NCBI RefSeq assembly: GCF_029626035.1
Contig: NZ_JARUBE010000003.1
Coordinates: forward strand, 3,596,001-3,660,000
Direction: 5' to 3'
DNA: 64,000 bases
From: Micromonospora sp. WMMD980
Lineage (GTDB): Bacteria > Actinomycetota > Actinomycetes > Mycobacteriales > Micromonosporaceae
In this document: piece after piece, positions 30,919 to 38,670 of the stretch
How positions within the stretch are numbered: the first letter of the stretch is position 1
Layout: each line of letters opens with the position of its first letter
The notes under the pieces: generated by a model
Databases searched by the model: none
Seen by the model: only the letters and a program-made list of their open reading frames with translations
What the model was told of the DNA's origin: nothing
Made by a program: the position numbers and the translations under genes

Positions 30919-32061
30919 CTACAGGCCGAGGCCGCGCCCGATGATCTCCTTCATGATCTCGGTGGTGCCGCCGTAGATGGTCTGCACCCGGCTGTCCAGC
31001 CACGCCTTCGCCACCGGCTGCTCCAGCATGAAGCCGTAACCGCCGTGCAGCTGCACGCACCGGTCGGCGACCTTGTTCTGCAGCTCGGTGGTCCACCACT
31101 TCGCCTTCGCCGCGTCGGTCACCGACAGGCGGCCCGCGTCGTACTCGGCGACGCAGTGGTTCACGAACGTCCGGGCGATGGTGATCTCGGTGTCCAGCTC
31201 GGCCAGGAGGAACCGGTTGTGCTGGAACCTGCCGATCGGCCGGCCGAACGCCTCCCGGGACCGGGCGTGCTCCAGGGTGAGCGCGAGCAGCTTCTCGCAG
31301 GCCGCCACCGCGCCGACCGCGATGCTCAGCCGCTCCCGGGGCAGGTTGGCCATCAGGTGGTAGAAGCCCTGGTTCTCGGCGCCGATCAGGTTCTCCGCCG
31401 GTACCCGGCAGTCGTCGAAGAACAGCTCGGCGGTGTCGTTGGCCTTCAGGCCGACCTTGGCCAGCCGCCGCCCACGGTCGAAGCCCGGCGTGCCGCGCTC
31501 CACCACCACCAGGCTCACCCCGTGCGCGCCCTGCTCCGGCGCGGTCTTGACCACCACCACCACGAGGTCGGCCAGCTCGCCGTTGGTGATGAACGTCTTC
31601 TGGCCGTTGAGCACCCACGAGTCGCCGTCGCGGACCGCGCCGGTGCGGATGCCGGCCAGGTCGCTGCCCGCGCCCGGCTCGCTCATCGCGATCGCGGTGA
31701 CCAGGTCGCCGGAGCAGAAGCCCGGCAGCCAGCGCTTGCGCTGCTCCTCGGTGGTCAGCTCGGTCAGGTACGGCGCCACCACGTCGTTGTGCAGCCCGAA
31801 CCCGAGACCGGTGCAGCCGCTCGCGACGATCTCCTCGTCGAGGACCGCGTTGAACCGGAAGTCGCGCTGCCCGCCGCCGCCGTACGCCGGGTCGACGTCG
31901 GGACCGAGCAGCCCGGCCGCGCCGGCGGCCCGCCACACCGCGCGGTCGACGATGCCCTCGGCCTCCCACCGCTCGTGGTGCGGCACCGCCTCCCGGGCGA
32001 GGAACCGGCGGCACAGGTCCCGGAACTCTTCGTGGACGGGCTGGTAGAGATGCTGCTCCAT
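30919..32061 (-). CDS. Acyl-CoA dehydrogenase, long-chain-like
   Basis: FAD-dependent acyl-CoA oxidation. The 380-residue protein has the FAD/substrate-binding segments VTAIAMSEPGAGSDLAG and WVLNGQKTFITNG, and the C-terminal LHGGYGFMLEQPVAKAWLDSRVQTIYGGTTEIMKEIIGR. The Tyr-Gly-Gly-Thr at the end shows that the catalytic base is not in the MCAD position. The glutamate in the AACEKLLALTLEHARSREAFG helix fits the long-chain/isovaleryl type. The adjacent genes do not form a recognisable beta-oxidation operon. Confidence 0.92.
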   Translation of the reverse strand: MEQHLYQPVHEEFRDLCRRFLAREAVPHHERWEAEGIVDRAVWRAAGAAGLLGPDVDPAYGGGGQRDFRFNAVLDEEIVASGCTGLGFGLHNDVVAPYLTELTTEEQRKRWLPGFCSGDLVTAIAMSEPGAGSDLAGIRTGAVRDGDSWVLNGQKTFITNGELADLVVVVVKTAPEQGAHGVSLVVVERGTPGFDRGRRLAKVGLKANDTAELFFDDCRVPAENLIGAENQGFYHLMANLPRERLSIAVGAVAACEKLLALTLEHARSREAFGRPIGRFQHNRFLLAELDTEITIARTFVNHCVAEYDAGRLSVTDAAKAKWWTTELQNKVADRCVQLHGGYGFMLEQPVAKAWLDSRVQTIYGGTTEIMKEIIGRGLGL

Positions 32062-32113
32062 GGCGGCCAGTCTGGCACCGCTCACCCGGTCAGCACAGGG
32101 GCCGCGAGCCCGA

Positions 32114-32572
32114 TCAGCGCAGCCGCGCGCGCAACCTGCGCTCCCGGCGGGCGGTCACCGCGGCGACGGCGAGCACCGCGACCAGGACGGCCGCGAACCC
32201 GACCGCGCTGGCCACGCGCCCGACGTGTACGGCAACCCCGATCAGCGCGGCGAAGAGCGGCGTGCCGACGAGGGGACCGATCAGCGCTCCCCGACGCACC
32301 GCGGGCAGGTTGTCGGCGACCGTCGCGCGACCGGCCTCGTCGGCGGGCGGCTCGCCCCGGCGCGGCGCGACAGCGGTCCGCCGCCAACCCTCGGTCCACT
32401 CGACCTCGGCCGGCTTGCGCGGCTTCGTCCAGCGGCTCCCCACGAACGGGAAGGCGGTCCCCCAGACCACGCCCACCGAGCCGGCCCGGACGATGGCGAC
32501 AAGCATGCTCACCACGTACGACCCGGGCGGACCGAATCGGGCGAGGAACACGAAGGGTCGGGCGGCGGCCAT
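32114..32572 (-). CDS. Hypothetical membrane protein
   Basis: The family is not recognised. The 152-residue protein has a hydrophobic N-terminal stretch (YVVSMLVAIVRAGSVGVVWGTAFPFV), a charged middle (RWTKPRKPAEVEWTEGWRR) and two C-terminal helices (GALIGPLVGTPLFAALIGVAVHVG; VGFAAVLVAVLAVAAVTARR). It ends very basic (RRERRLRARLR). The start is uncertain because no clear Shine-Dalgarno precedes ATG 32572. It lies 52 bases from the acyl-CoA dehydrogenase start. Confidence 0.55.
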   Translation of the reverse strand: MAAARPFVFLARFGPPGSYVVSMLVAIVRAGSVGVVWGTAFPFVGSRWTKPRKPAEVEWTEGWRRTAVAPRRGEPPADEAGRATVADNLPAVRRGALIGPLVGTPLFAALIGVAVHVGRVASAVGFAAVLVAVLAVAAVTARRERRLRARLR

Positions 32573-32655
32573 GTCGGAGGCGATACCCCCGCGTGCCGGG
32601 CGGCAATCCGGTGTGGACGGTGGCCGGTCGGGCCGAGACACGACAGGATGGCCGG

Positions 32656-33303
32656 ATGGGCACCCTGACCGGAGCACAGATCGCCGACGCCGGGCTGGAC
32701 GGGTGGACCTTCCTGCTCGGCACGTTGCACACCCGTATCCGTACCCCGAATTTCGCGGCCGGCCTGGCGCTGGTGGCCGCGGTCGGCGCGGAGGCCGAGC
32801 GGGTCGACCACCATCCCGACCTGGACCTGCGCTACACCCACGTCGACGTGCGGCTCTGGTCGCACGACGCCGGCGGCGTCACCGGGCGCGACCTGCGGCT
32901 GGCCCGGACGATCACGGCGCTCGCCGCCGAGGCCGGCCTCGCCCTGTCGTACGCCGGGTTGTCCCGCCTGGAGCTGGCCCTGGACAGCCCGGAGCACGCC
33001 GCCGTGGCGCCGTTCTGGCGCGCGGTCCTGGCCTGGGACCAGGCACGTCCCGACGACGACGAGGTGCGCGACCCGGCCGGGGCGCTGCCGACGATCTGGT
33101 TCCAGGGCTCCGGGCGGGACGAGCCCCGGCAGCGCTGGCACCCGGACGTCTGGGTCGACCCGGCCGAGGTCACGCCACGGATGGAGGCGGCGCTGGCGGC
33201 TGGCGGCTCGCTGGTCAGCGACGCCGAGGCCCCGAACTTCTGGGTGCTCGCCGACCCGGACGGCAACCGGGTCTGCCTCTGCACCTGGCAGGGGCGCGGC
33301 TGA
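32656..33303 (+). CDS. Fusion of pterin-4a-carbinolamine dehydratase-like and VOC domains
   Basis: The N-terminal half (about 1-100) carries the carbinolamine dehydratase pattern: HHPDLDLRYTHVDVRLWSHDAGGVTGRDLRLARTI, with HHP, Y, V and the distal His. The C-terminal half (about 105-215) is a glyoxalase/VOC domain (LSRLELALDSPEHAAVAPFWRAVLAW ... FWVLADPDGNRVCLCTW). Such fusions are found in actinobacteria and are usually annotated as VOC proteins; substrate and activity are unknown. AGGATGG is upstream of the ATG. The gene is divergent from the preceding membrane protein gene and convergent with udgX, whose stop is 2 bases away. Confidence 0.88.
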   Translation: MGTLTGAQIADAGLDGWTFLLGTLHTRIRTPNFAAGLALVAAVGAEAERVDHHPDLDLRYTHVDVRLWSHDAGGVTGRDLRLARTITALAAEAGLALSYAGLSRLELALDSPEHAAVAPFWRAVLAWDQARPDDDEVRDPAGALPTIWFQGSGRDEPRQRWHPDVWVDPAEVTPRMEAALAAGGSLVSDAEAPNFWVLADPDGNRVCLCTWQGRG

Positions 33304-33304
33304 C

Positions 33305-34003
33305 TCAGCGCAGCGCGCCGGCGGCCACCATGAGATCGGCGACCAGGCCCTCGAACGCGACGTCCTGGTTGTCGGCGCGCAGCACGGCGGACGGGTGGAT
33401 GGTGGCGAGCAGCCGGGTGTCCGGCGCGTCGGCGACCTTGCCGGCGCGGTCCACCGGCACCCGGGCGAAGTCCTCCGGGTGCTGCGCGGCGGCCGGCCAG
33501 GGCAGCAGCTCGCCGCGCTGGCGGGTCACCCGGAACGTCGGACCGAGCAGCGCCTTGGCGGCGGTGGCGCCGAGCACCACCACGACCTCCGGACGCAGGC
33601 GGGCGAACTCGGCGACCAGCCAGGGCCGGCAGGCGGTGACGTGCACCCGGTCGGGGGTCTGGTGGATGCGCCGCGTGCCGCGCAGCTCGAAGCGGAAGTG
33701 CTTGACCGCGTTGGTCAGGTAGATCTGGCGCGGGTCGAGGCCGGCGTCGTCCACCGCCTTGCGCAGCAACCGGCCGGCCGGGCCGACGAACGGCAGCCCC
33801 TGCTGGTCCTCCACATCGCCCGGCTGCTCGCCGACGAAGACCACCCGGGCGCGTTCGTCACCACGGCCGAAGACGGTCTGCGACGCGTCCCGGTAGAGCT
33901 CACAGCCCCGGCAGCCGGCCGCCGCGGCACGCAGCGCGTCGATGGTGTCCGCCGTGGGCGGGATGAACTCCTGCGCTCCGGGTGCGCTCTCGGTCTCGGC
34001 CAT
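33305..34003 (-). CDS. udgX: UdgX-type uracil-DNA glycosylase/uracil-binding protein
   Basis: UDG-superfamily protein of the UdgX group, which forms a covalent adduct with uracil-containing DNA instead of turning over. Family diagnostic: TRRIHQTP, where H114 corresponds to the covalent-bond-forming histidine of mycobacterial UdgX, preceded by FRFELRG. Also visible are the active-site motif VFVGEQPGDVEDQQGLPFVGPAGR (E59/Q60), the C-terminal HPSAVL motif and three cysteines (C31, C34, C125). The usual fourth cysteine of family 4 is replaced in the VKHF segment (H102), which may ligand the Fe-S cluster. The protein has 232 residues. Confidence 0.92.
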   Translation of the reverse strand: MAETESAPGAQEFIPPTADTIDALRAAAAGCRGCELYRDASQTVFGRGDERARVVFVGEQPGDVEDQQGLPFVGPAGRLLRKAVDDAGLDPRQIYLTNAVKHFRFELRGTRRIHQTPDRVHVTACRPWLVAEFARLRPEVVVVLGATAAKALLGPTFRVTRQRGELLPWPAAAQHPEDFARVPVDRAGKVADAPDTRLLATIHPSAVLRADNQDVAFEGLVADLMVAAGALR

Positions 34004-34083
34004 GCGGACCGTTCTACCCCCTGCGCCGTCCGCCACGCCGCATCTGCCGGCGTGTCAGCGGGCCGCCGCCATCGGAGGGAGGT

Positions 34084-34135
34084 GTTAAAAGGGGGCCCCG
34101 CCTCTACCGGAGGCGTTAATAGGGGCCCCTTCCTT
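34084..34135. repeat. Two copies of the GGGGCCCC repeat at the MocR 3' end
   Basis: Copy one (34084-34104) and copy two (34115-34135) are in the same orientation. The stop codon and last residues of the MocR gene lie inside copy two. The hairpin-forming cores can terminate MocR transcription before udgX. Confidence 0.75.
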
Positions 34136-35453
34136 GCACCGGGTGCAGCGCGCGGGCGAGCGCGTCGGCGAGGGTGGGGAGGTCGGGCTCGTCGAGAGGG
34201 CTGACGGTGATCCGGACGGCCGGGGCGGCGGCGATCCGGTAGAGGCCGCCGGGCGCCACCGACCAGCCGGCGTCGCGCAGCGCGGTGACCGCGACCGTCT
34301 CGTCGGGCACCGGCACCCAGACGTTGATCCCGGTGCGCCCGTGCGCGGCCAGTCCGTGCGCGGCCAGCGCCGCGACCAGCCCGTCGCGCCGCCGGTCGTA
34401 GCCGTCCGCCGCGTGCCGCACCAGCTCGGCGGTGGCCGGGTCGCGCCAGAGCGACAGCACCAGCCGTTGCAGCACGGTGGAGACCCAGCCGGCGCCGACC
34501 CGGGCCCGGCCGGCCACCCGGGCCACGGTGGCCTCGTCGCCGGCCAGCACGGCGAGCCGCAGGTCGGGCCCGTAGGGCTTGCTCACCGACCGGACGAAGG
34601 CCCACGCCGGGGTCGCCCCGGCGAGCGGGTGCAGGGGTACGCGGGCCAGTTCGGCGGCGTGGTCGTCCTCGATCAGCAGCAGGTCGGCCCGGCCGGTGAG
34701 CAGCGTCCGCAGCGCGGCGGCCCGCTCGGCGGAGAGAGCCGCGCCGGTCGGGTTCTGGGCCCGGCTGGTGACCACCAGCGCGCGGACCCCGGCGGCCAGC
34801 GCGGCCCGCACCCCGGCCACGCTCGGGCCCTCGTCGTCCACCGGCACCCCGACGGTACGCAGCCCGAGCGCGGCGACCAGGTCCAGCAGGTTGGCCCAGC
34901 CCGGGTCCTCCACCGCGACCGCGTCACCGGGGCGCAGGTGCGCGGCGAGCAGCCGCTCGATGCCGTCGAGCGCGCCGCCGGTGACGGTCAGGTCGGCGGC
35001 CGGCACCCCGTCGGCGGCGAGGCGGTCCCGGGCGGCGGCGGCCAGCTCGGGCAGGACGGCGGCGTCCGCGTACCCGGTCGGGGCGTCGAACTCGGCGGCG
35101 AGCGCGGCCAGGTGCGGGCCGAGCGGGGGCAGCAGCCGCCGGTCGGGGTGCCCGGCGGAGAGGTCCCGGCTGCCCGGGCGCGGCGGGGGCGCCAGCGCGG
35201 CGCGGCGGCTGGCGACAGGCGGGCGGGGCCGGACCCGGGTGCCGTGCCGGCCGGCGGTGACGACCAGCCCGCGCTGCCGCAGCTCCTGGTAGGCCCGCGC
35301 GACGGTGGCCGGGCTGACGCCGAGCCGGCCGGCGAGCGCGCGGACCGCCGGCAGGGGGTCGCCCGGGGCGAGGCCGCCGGTGCGGATGCCGGATTCCACG
35401 CTCGCCGAAATGGCCGCCGACGTGGACCCACTGAGCTGATAACGTGCTGCCAC
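34116..35453 (-). CDS. MocR-family regulator (GntR HTH + aminotransferase fold)
   Basis: PLP-sensing transcription factor. Residues 1-75 form a GntR winged helix (LAPGDPLPAVRALAGRLGVSPATVARAYQELRQRGLVVTAGRHGT). Residues 95-445 form a fold-type I aminotransferase domain with N234 in AQNPTG, IEDDHAAEL and the PLP lysine K292 in SVSKPYGPDLRL. The product ends ...VQGRGPY, encoded by the dispersed repeat. GTG start at 35453. It is divergent, 38 bases apart, from the PNPOx-GNAT gene, with a palindrome between them, which fits autoregulation and control of that gene in response to PLP. Confidence 0.92.
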   Translation of the reverse strand: MAARYQLSGSTSAAISASVESGIRTGGLAPGDPLPAVRALAGRLGVSPATVARAYQELRQRGLVVTAGRHGTRVRPRPPVASRRAALAPPPRPGSRDLSAGHPDRRLLPPLGPHLAALAAEFDAPTGYADAAVLPELAAAARDRLAADGVPAADLTVTGGALDGIERLLAAHLRPGDAVAVEDPGWANLLDLVAALGLRTVGVPVDDEGPSVAGVRAALAAGVRALVVTSRAQNPTGAALSAERAAALRTLLTGRADLLLIEDDHAAELARVPLHPLAGATPAWAFVRSVSKPYGPDLRLAVLAGDEATVARVAGRARVGAGWVSTVLQRLVLSLWRDPATAELVRHAADGYDRRRDGLVAALAAHGLAAHGRTGINVWVPVPDETVAVTALRDAGWSVAPGGLYRIAAAPAVRITVSPLDEPDLPTLADALARALHPVQGRGPY

Positions 35454-35463
35454 AGTTCGCTGA

Positions 35464-35477
35464 TTGTACTAGAACAA
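35464..35477. promoter_or_regulatory. Palindromic operator between MocR and PNPOx-GNAT genes
   Basis: TTGTACTAGAACAA is a 14-base palindrome broken only at two inner positions (TTGT-N-CTAG-N-ACAA). It lies in the 38-base divergent intergenic region and overlaps where both promoters must be, so it is a good candidate MocR operator. Confidence 0.6.
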
Positions 35478-35491
35478 AGGTGGGATGTCGC

Positions 35492-36739
35492 ATGTACCCT
35501 CCGACCGGCCGCACCACCGCCACCCGCACCCGGGACCGGGTGCGCTACGACCGCGCCACCGCCCACGCGCTGCTCGACGAGGCGTTCCACTGCGCGCTGG
35601 CGTTCGTGGTGGACGGTGAGCCGCGGGTGCTGCCGACCCTGCACGTCCGCGTCGGTGACACGCTCTACCTGCACGGCTCCACCGGCAGCCGGCCGCTGCT
35701 CGCCGCCCGGGGCGAGGACGGGCTGCCGGTCTGCGTCGCGGTCACCCACCTCGACGGGCTGGTCTACGCCCGCTCCCAGTTCCACCACAGCGCCAACTAC
35801 CGCTCGGTGGTCGCGCACGGCACCGCCCGGCTGGTCGACGACGCCGACGAGAAGGCCCGGGTGCTGACCGCGCTGGTGGAGAAGGTGGGGACCGGCCGGT
35901 CCGCCGACAGCCGGCCGCCGAACCGGCGCGAACTGGCCGAGACCGCGGTGCTGGCGCTGCCGCTGCGCGAGGTCTCGGTCCGCACGCGTACGGGCGGGGT
36001 CAACGACGAGCCGGCCGACGAGAGCCTGCCCCACTGGGCCGGGGTGCTGCCGCTGCGGCTCACGCCGGGGCGACCCGAACCGGCCGACGGGGTGACCGCG
36101 CCGGTGCCCGCGTACCTGTGGCCGGCCCGGTCGCCGTGGCTGGAGCCGGTGGTCCTGCGCGGCGCGCACGTGGTGCTGGAGCCGCTGGACCTCGCCCACG
36201 CCGAGGACCTGCACGCCGCGCTCGACGACGAGGAGGTCTGGCGGCACGTGGGCAGCCCCCGCCCCGCCGACGTGGCCGGCACCGCCGCGCTGATCCGCGC
36301 CGCGCTGGACGCCGGGTCGCGGGGCGTCCGCACGCCGTGGGTGCAGCGCTGCGCGGTCACCGGTGTGGTGGTCGGCACCACCTCCTTCCACGAGCCCGAC
36401 GCCGACCTGCGGGCGGTGGAGATCGGCTACACCCAGCTCGGCCGGGCCTGGTGGCGCACCGGGATCAACACCGAGGCGAAGCTGATGCTGCTCTCCCGCG
36501 CCTTCGAAGACCTCGACGCGGTGCGGGTCACCTGGCAGACCAGCACGCTCAACGAGCGGTCCCAGCGGGCCATCGAGCGACTCGGCGCGGTGCGGGAGGG
36601 GACGTTGCGGTCCAACCGGCGGCGCGCCGACGGCACCTGGCGGCAGTCCGCGCTCTACTCGATGCTCGCCGAGGAGTGGCCGAACGCACAGCTCAGGCTG
36701 CGGGAACGGCTTCGCCCGGCGGCCCCGGTCGGGTCATGA
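35492..36739 (+). CDS. PNPOx-like flavin domain fused to GNAT acetyltransferase
   Basis: The N-terminal half (about 1-210) resembles flavin-binding split-barrel PNPOx-like proteins (YDRATAHALLDEAFHCALAFVVDGEPRVLPTLHVRVGDTLYLHGST, then ARSQFHHSANYRSVVAHG). The C-terminal half (about 225-415) is a GNAT domain of the RimJ/RimL type (VVLEPLDLAHAEDLHAAL, VEIGYTQLGRAWWRTGINTEAKLMLLSRAF, RVTWQTSTLNERSQRAIERLG). The ATG at 35492 follows AAAGGTGGG. A fusion of vitamin B6-type and acetyltransferase domains next to MocR suggests a function in B6 or amine metabolism, but the substrate is unknown. It overlaps the next gene by 4 bases. Confidence 0.87.
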   Translation: MYPPTGRTTATRTRDRVRYDRATAHALLDEAFHCALAFVVDGEPRVLPTLHVRVGDTLYLHGSTGSRPLLAARGEDGLPVCVAVTHLDGLVYARSQFHHSANYRSVVAHGTARLVDDADEKARVLTALVEKVGTGRSADSRPPNRRELAETAVLALPLREVSVRTRTGGVNDEPADESLPHWAGVLPLRLTPGRPEPADGVTAPVPAYLWPARSPWLEPVVLRGAHVVLEPLDLAHAEDLHAALDDEEVWRHVGSPRPADVAGTAALIRAALDAGSRGVRTPWVQRCAVTGVVVGTTSFHEPDADLRAVEIGYTQLGRAWWRTGINTEAKLMLLSRAFEDLDAVRVTWQTSTLNERSQRAIERLGAVREGTLRSNRRRADGTWRQSALYSMLAEEWPNAQLRLRERLRPAAPVGS

Positions 36740-37395
36740 TGTCCGGCGTGCTGGGGATCACCGACATCGGAACGTACGTGCTGGGCACGGTGGCGATCGT
36801 GCTGCTGCCCGGCCCGAACTCGCTCTTCGTGCTCGCCACCGCCGCCCGGCGCGGGGTGGCGACCGGTTACCGGGCCGCCGCCGGGGTGTTCGTCGGCGAC
36901 GCGGCGCTGATGGTGCTCTCCGCGGCCGGGGTCGCGTCGCTGCTGCGGGCGTACCCGCCGCTGTTCCTCGTGATCAAGTACGCCGGCGCGGCGTACCTCG
37001 GGTGGTTGGGGCTGGCCATGTTGCGCGGCGCGTGGCGACGCTGGCGTGACCGCGACGACCCTTCCATGCCGCGCCTGATCGACGAGGTCGAGCCGGCCGC
37101 CCGCGACCCGTTCCGGCGGGCGCTGACGATCAGCCTGCTCAACCCGAAGGCGATCCTCTTCTTCGTCTCGTTCTTCATCCAGTTCGTCGATCCCGGGTAC
37201 GCCTGGCCGGCGCTGTCGTTCCTGCTGCTCGGGCTGATCGCGCAGGTGGCCAGCGCGCTCTACCTGACCGTGCTGATCTTCACCGGCACGTTCCTGGCCA
37301 CCCAGTTCCAGCGCCGCCGGCGACTAGCCGCGACCGGCACCACCGCGATCGCGATGCTGTTCCTCGGCTTCGGCCTCAAGCTCGCCGCCGGCTGA
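36736..37395 (+). CDS. LysE/LeuE-family amino-acid exporter
   Basis: A 219-residue membrane exporter with six predicted helices. The family signature PGPNSLFVLATAARRGVATGYRAAAGVFVGD is at the N-terminus and ALTISLLNPKAILFFVSFFIQFVDP in the middle. The ATG overlaps the previous stop (ATGA), so the exporter is coupled to the PNPOx-GNAT gene. Close relatives export leucine or related amino acids. The 3' end adjoins a GGGGCCCC repeat terminator. Confidence 0.9.
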   Translation: MMSGVLGITDIGTYVLGTVAIVLLPGPNSLFVLATAARRGVATGYRAAAGVFVGDAALMVLSAAGVASLLRAYPPLFLVIKYAGAAYLGWLGLAMLRGAWRRWRDRDDPSMPRLIDEVEPAARDPFRRALTISLLNPKAILFFVSFFIQFVDPGYAWPALSFLLLGLIAQVASALYLTVLIFTGTFLATQFQRRRRLAATGTTAIAMLFLGFGLKLAAG

Positions 37396-37398
37396 GGT

Positions 37399-37454
37399 GT
37401 AAGGAGGGGCCCCTTGTTAACGCCTGCGGCATAGCAGGGGCCCCCTCCTAACAT
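37399..37454. repeat. GGGGCCCC repeat pair at the LysE 3' end
   Basis: A copy beginning AAGGAGGGGCCCC (37401-37422) and a second with GGGGCCCCCTCCTAAC (37437-37452) can pair to form a hairpin. The site lies between the convergent LysE and Spo0M genes. Confidence 0.75.
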
Positions 37455-37487
37455 CCGCGCACCCGCTCGGCGCGCGGCGCTCGGCGC

Positions 37488-38411
37488 TCAGGTGCCGTCG
37501 CCGCCACCGCCGCCGACGCCCCCGCTGCCGGCCGTGCCGCCGAGGCCGTACCCGGGCGCGACGGGCTGGTCCGGGTGGCGGCTGACGTGTGCCGACTCCC
37601 GGATCGTGGCCGACCAGTCGCCGTGCGCGGCGGCCGCCGCGTGCCGGTCGATGGCGTGCCGCAGCCAGCCGTCCACCGTCGACACCCAGTCCCGCCGGTC
37701 CGCCCCGGCGTGCCAGACCCGGAATCGGCTGATGCTCTGGTGGGTCACCCCGGCCAGGGAGAGCCGGCGGTCCAGCCAGAACAGCACCTCCATACCCGCC
37801 GGGTCGGTCAGCATGATCACTTCCAGTTCGGTCATCGGCCCGGCGTAGAGCGGGGCGGCCCAGAAGCCGAGCCGCTGCTGGAACGGCAGCGTCTGCGCCA
37901 CCTGAGGCAGCCGGCCCTGCTGGAGCCCCGCCTGGCGCATCACGAAGCCGAGCGTGTCCAGCGCGGCGAGCAGGTGCTGCTGGGTGGGCAGCGGGTGGAT
38001 CAGGACCGGCACCATCTCGCCCTGGTCCAGGTCCGGTTCGACGGACACCTCGGTCCGCAGCCCGGTGCGCAGCGTCATCAACGGCACGCCGCCGAACACC
38101 GTCACCGGCGACTCCCACGGCAGCGGCACCGCGAAGTCGACGGCCCGCCGCCGCCCGCCCGGCACCACGAAGCGGCCCGCGATCGGCCACTGGTGATACT
38201 GCACCAGCCGGCGCGGCGCCCCCGGGTCCTCCGGCTCGACCTGGGTGACCAGCCCGAGGCGGATGTGCCGGACCAGGACGTCCTCGCCGTCGGCGGCCAG
38301 CGTCACCCGACCCGGCAGGCGCAGGCCCGGCCGGGTGCTCGGGTTGGGCAGCGTGGTGGTCACCGAGAGCCCGGTCCAGGCCGATCCCCTCGACACCCCG
38401 GTCAGCCGCAT
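37488..38411 (-). CDS. Sporulation-control protein Spo0M-like
   Basis: Spo0M proteins are arrestin-like beta-sandwich proteins of unclear function that affect sporulation in Bacillus and are common in actinobacteria. The 307-residue protein shows family segments NPSTRPGLRLPGRVTLAADGEDVLVRHIRLGLVTQVE, FAVPLPWESPVTVFGGVPL, RTGLRTEVSVEPDLDQGEMVPVLIHPLP and DPAGMEVLFWLDRR, plus a glycine-rich tail. The ATG at 38411 is preferred; the frame upstream to 38783 is only a low-complexity repeat translation. Micromonospora does sporulate, but this role is not proven. Confidence 0.85.
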   Translation of the reverse strand: MRLTGVSRGSAWTGLSVTTTLPNPSTRPGLRLPGRVTLAADGEDVLVRHIRLGLVTQVEPEDPGAPRRLVQYHQWPIAGRFVVPGGRRRAVDFAVPLPWESPVTVFGGVPLMTLRTGLRTEVSVEPDLDQGEMVPVLIHPLPTQQHLLAALDTLGFVMRQAGLQQGRLPQVAQTLPFQQRLGFWAAPLYAGPMTELEVIMLTDPAGMEVLFWLDRRLSLAGVTHQSISRFRVWHAGADRRDWVSTVDGWLRHAIDRHAAAAAHGDWSATIRESAHVSRHPDQPVAPGYGLGGTAGSGGVGGGGGDGT

Positions 38412-38483
38412 GCCGGCGGCATTCCCGCTGCCCAGCCGGCCATGCCGGGGCGGCCGGGCAATGCCGACGGCTCCGGGCGTCCC

Positions 38484-38585
38484 GGCCCGGCGAACCTGCC
38501 GGCCCGGCGAACCTGCCGGCCCGGCGAACCTGCCGGCCCGGCGAACCTGCCGGCCCGGCGAACCTGCCGGCCCGGCGGACGTGCC
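38484..38585. repeat. Tandem repeat, five perfect and one degenerate 17-base unit
   Basis: The unit GGCCCGGCGAACCTGCC repeats exactly at 38484, 38501, 38518, 38535 and 38552, then once with two changes (38569-38585). It lies just upstream of the Spo0M gene. Translated, it produces the repetitive AGRFAGPAG-type pattern that artificially extends the ORF. Confidence 0.9.
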
Positions 38586-38603
38586 GGCCCACCGCCGGTA
38601 CGG

Positions 38604-38644
38604 CGAGGTGGCGGTGTCCCGGTCGCCCGGACACCGCCACCTCG
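38604..38644 (-). terminator. Terminator of the CNNM/CBS operon
   Basis: The arms CGAGGTGGCGGTGTCC (38604-38619) and GGACACCGCCACCTCG (38629-38644) form a perfect 16-bp stem with a 9-base loop, 27 bases beyond the end of the minus-strand gene. Confidence 0.85.
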
Positions 38645-38670
38645 GCCTACTGGTGTCGATCGGAGGGTGG

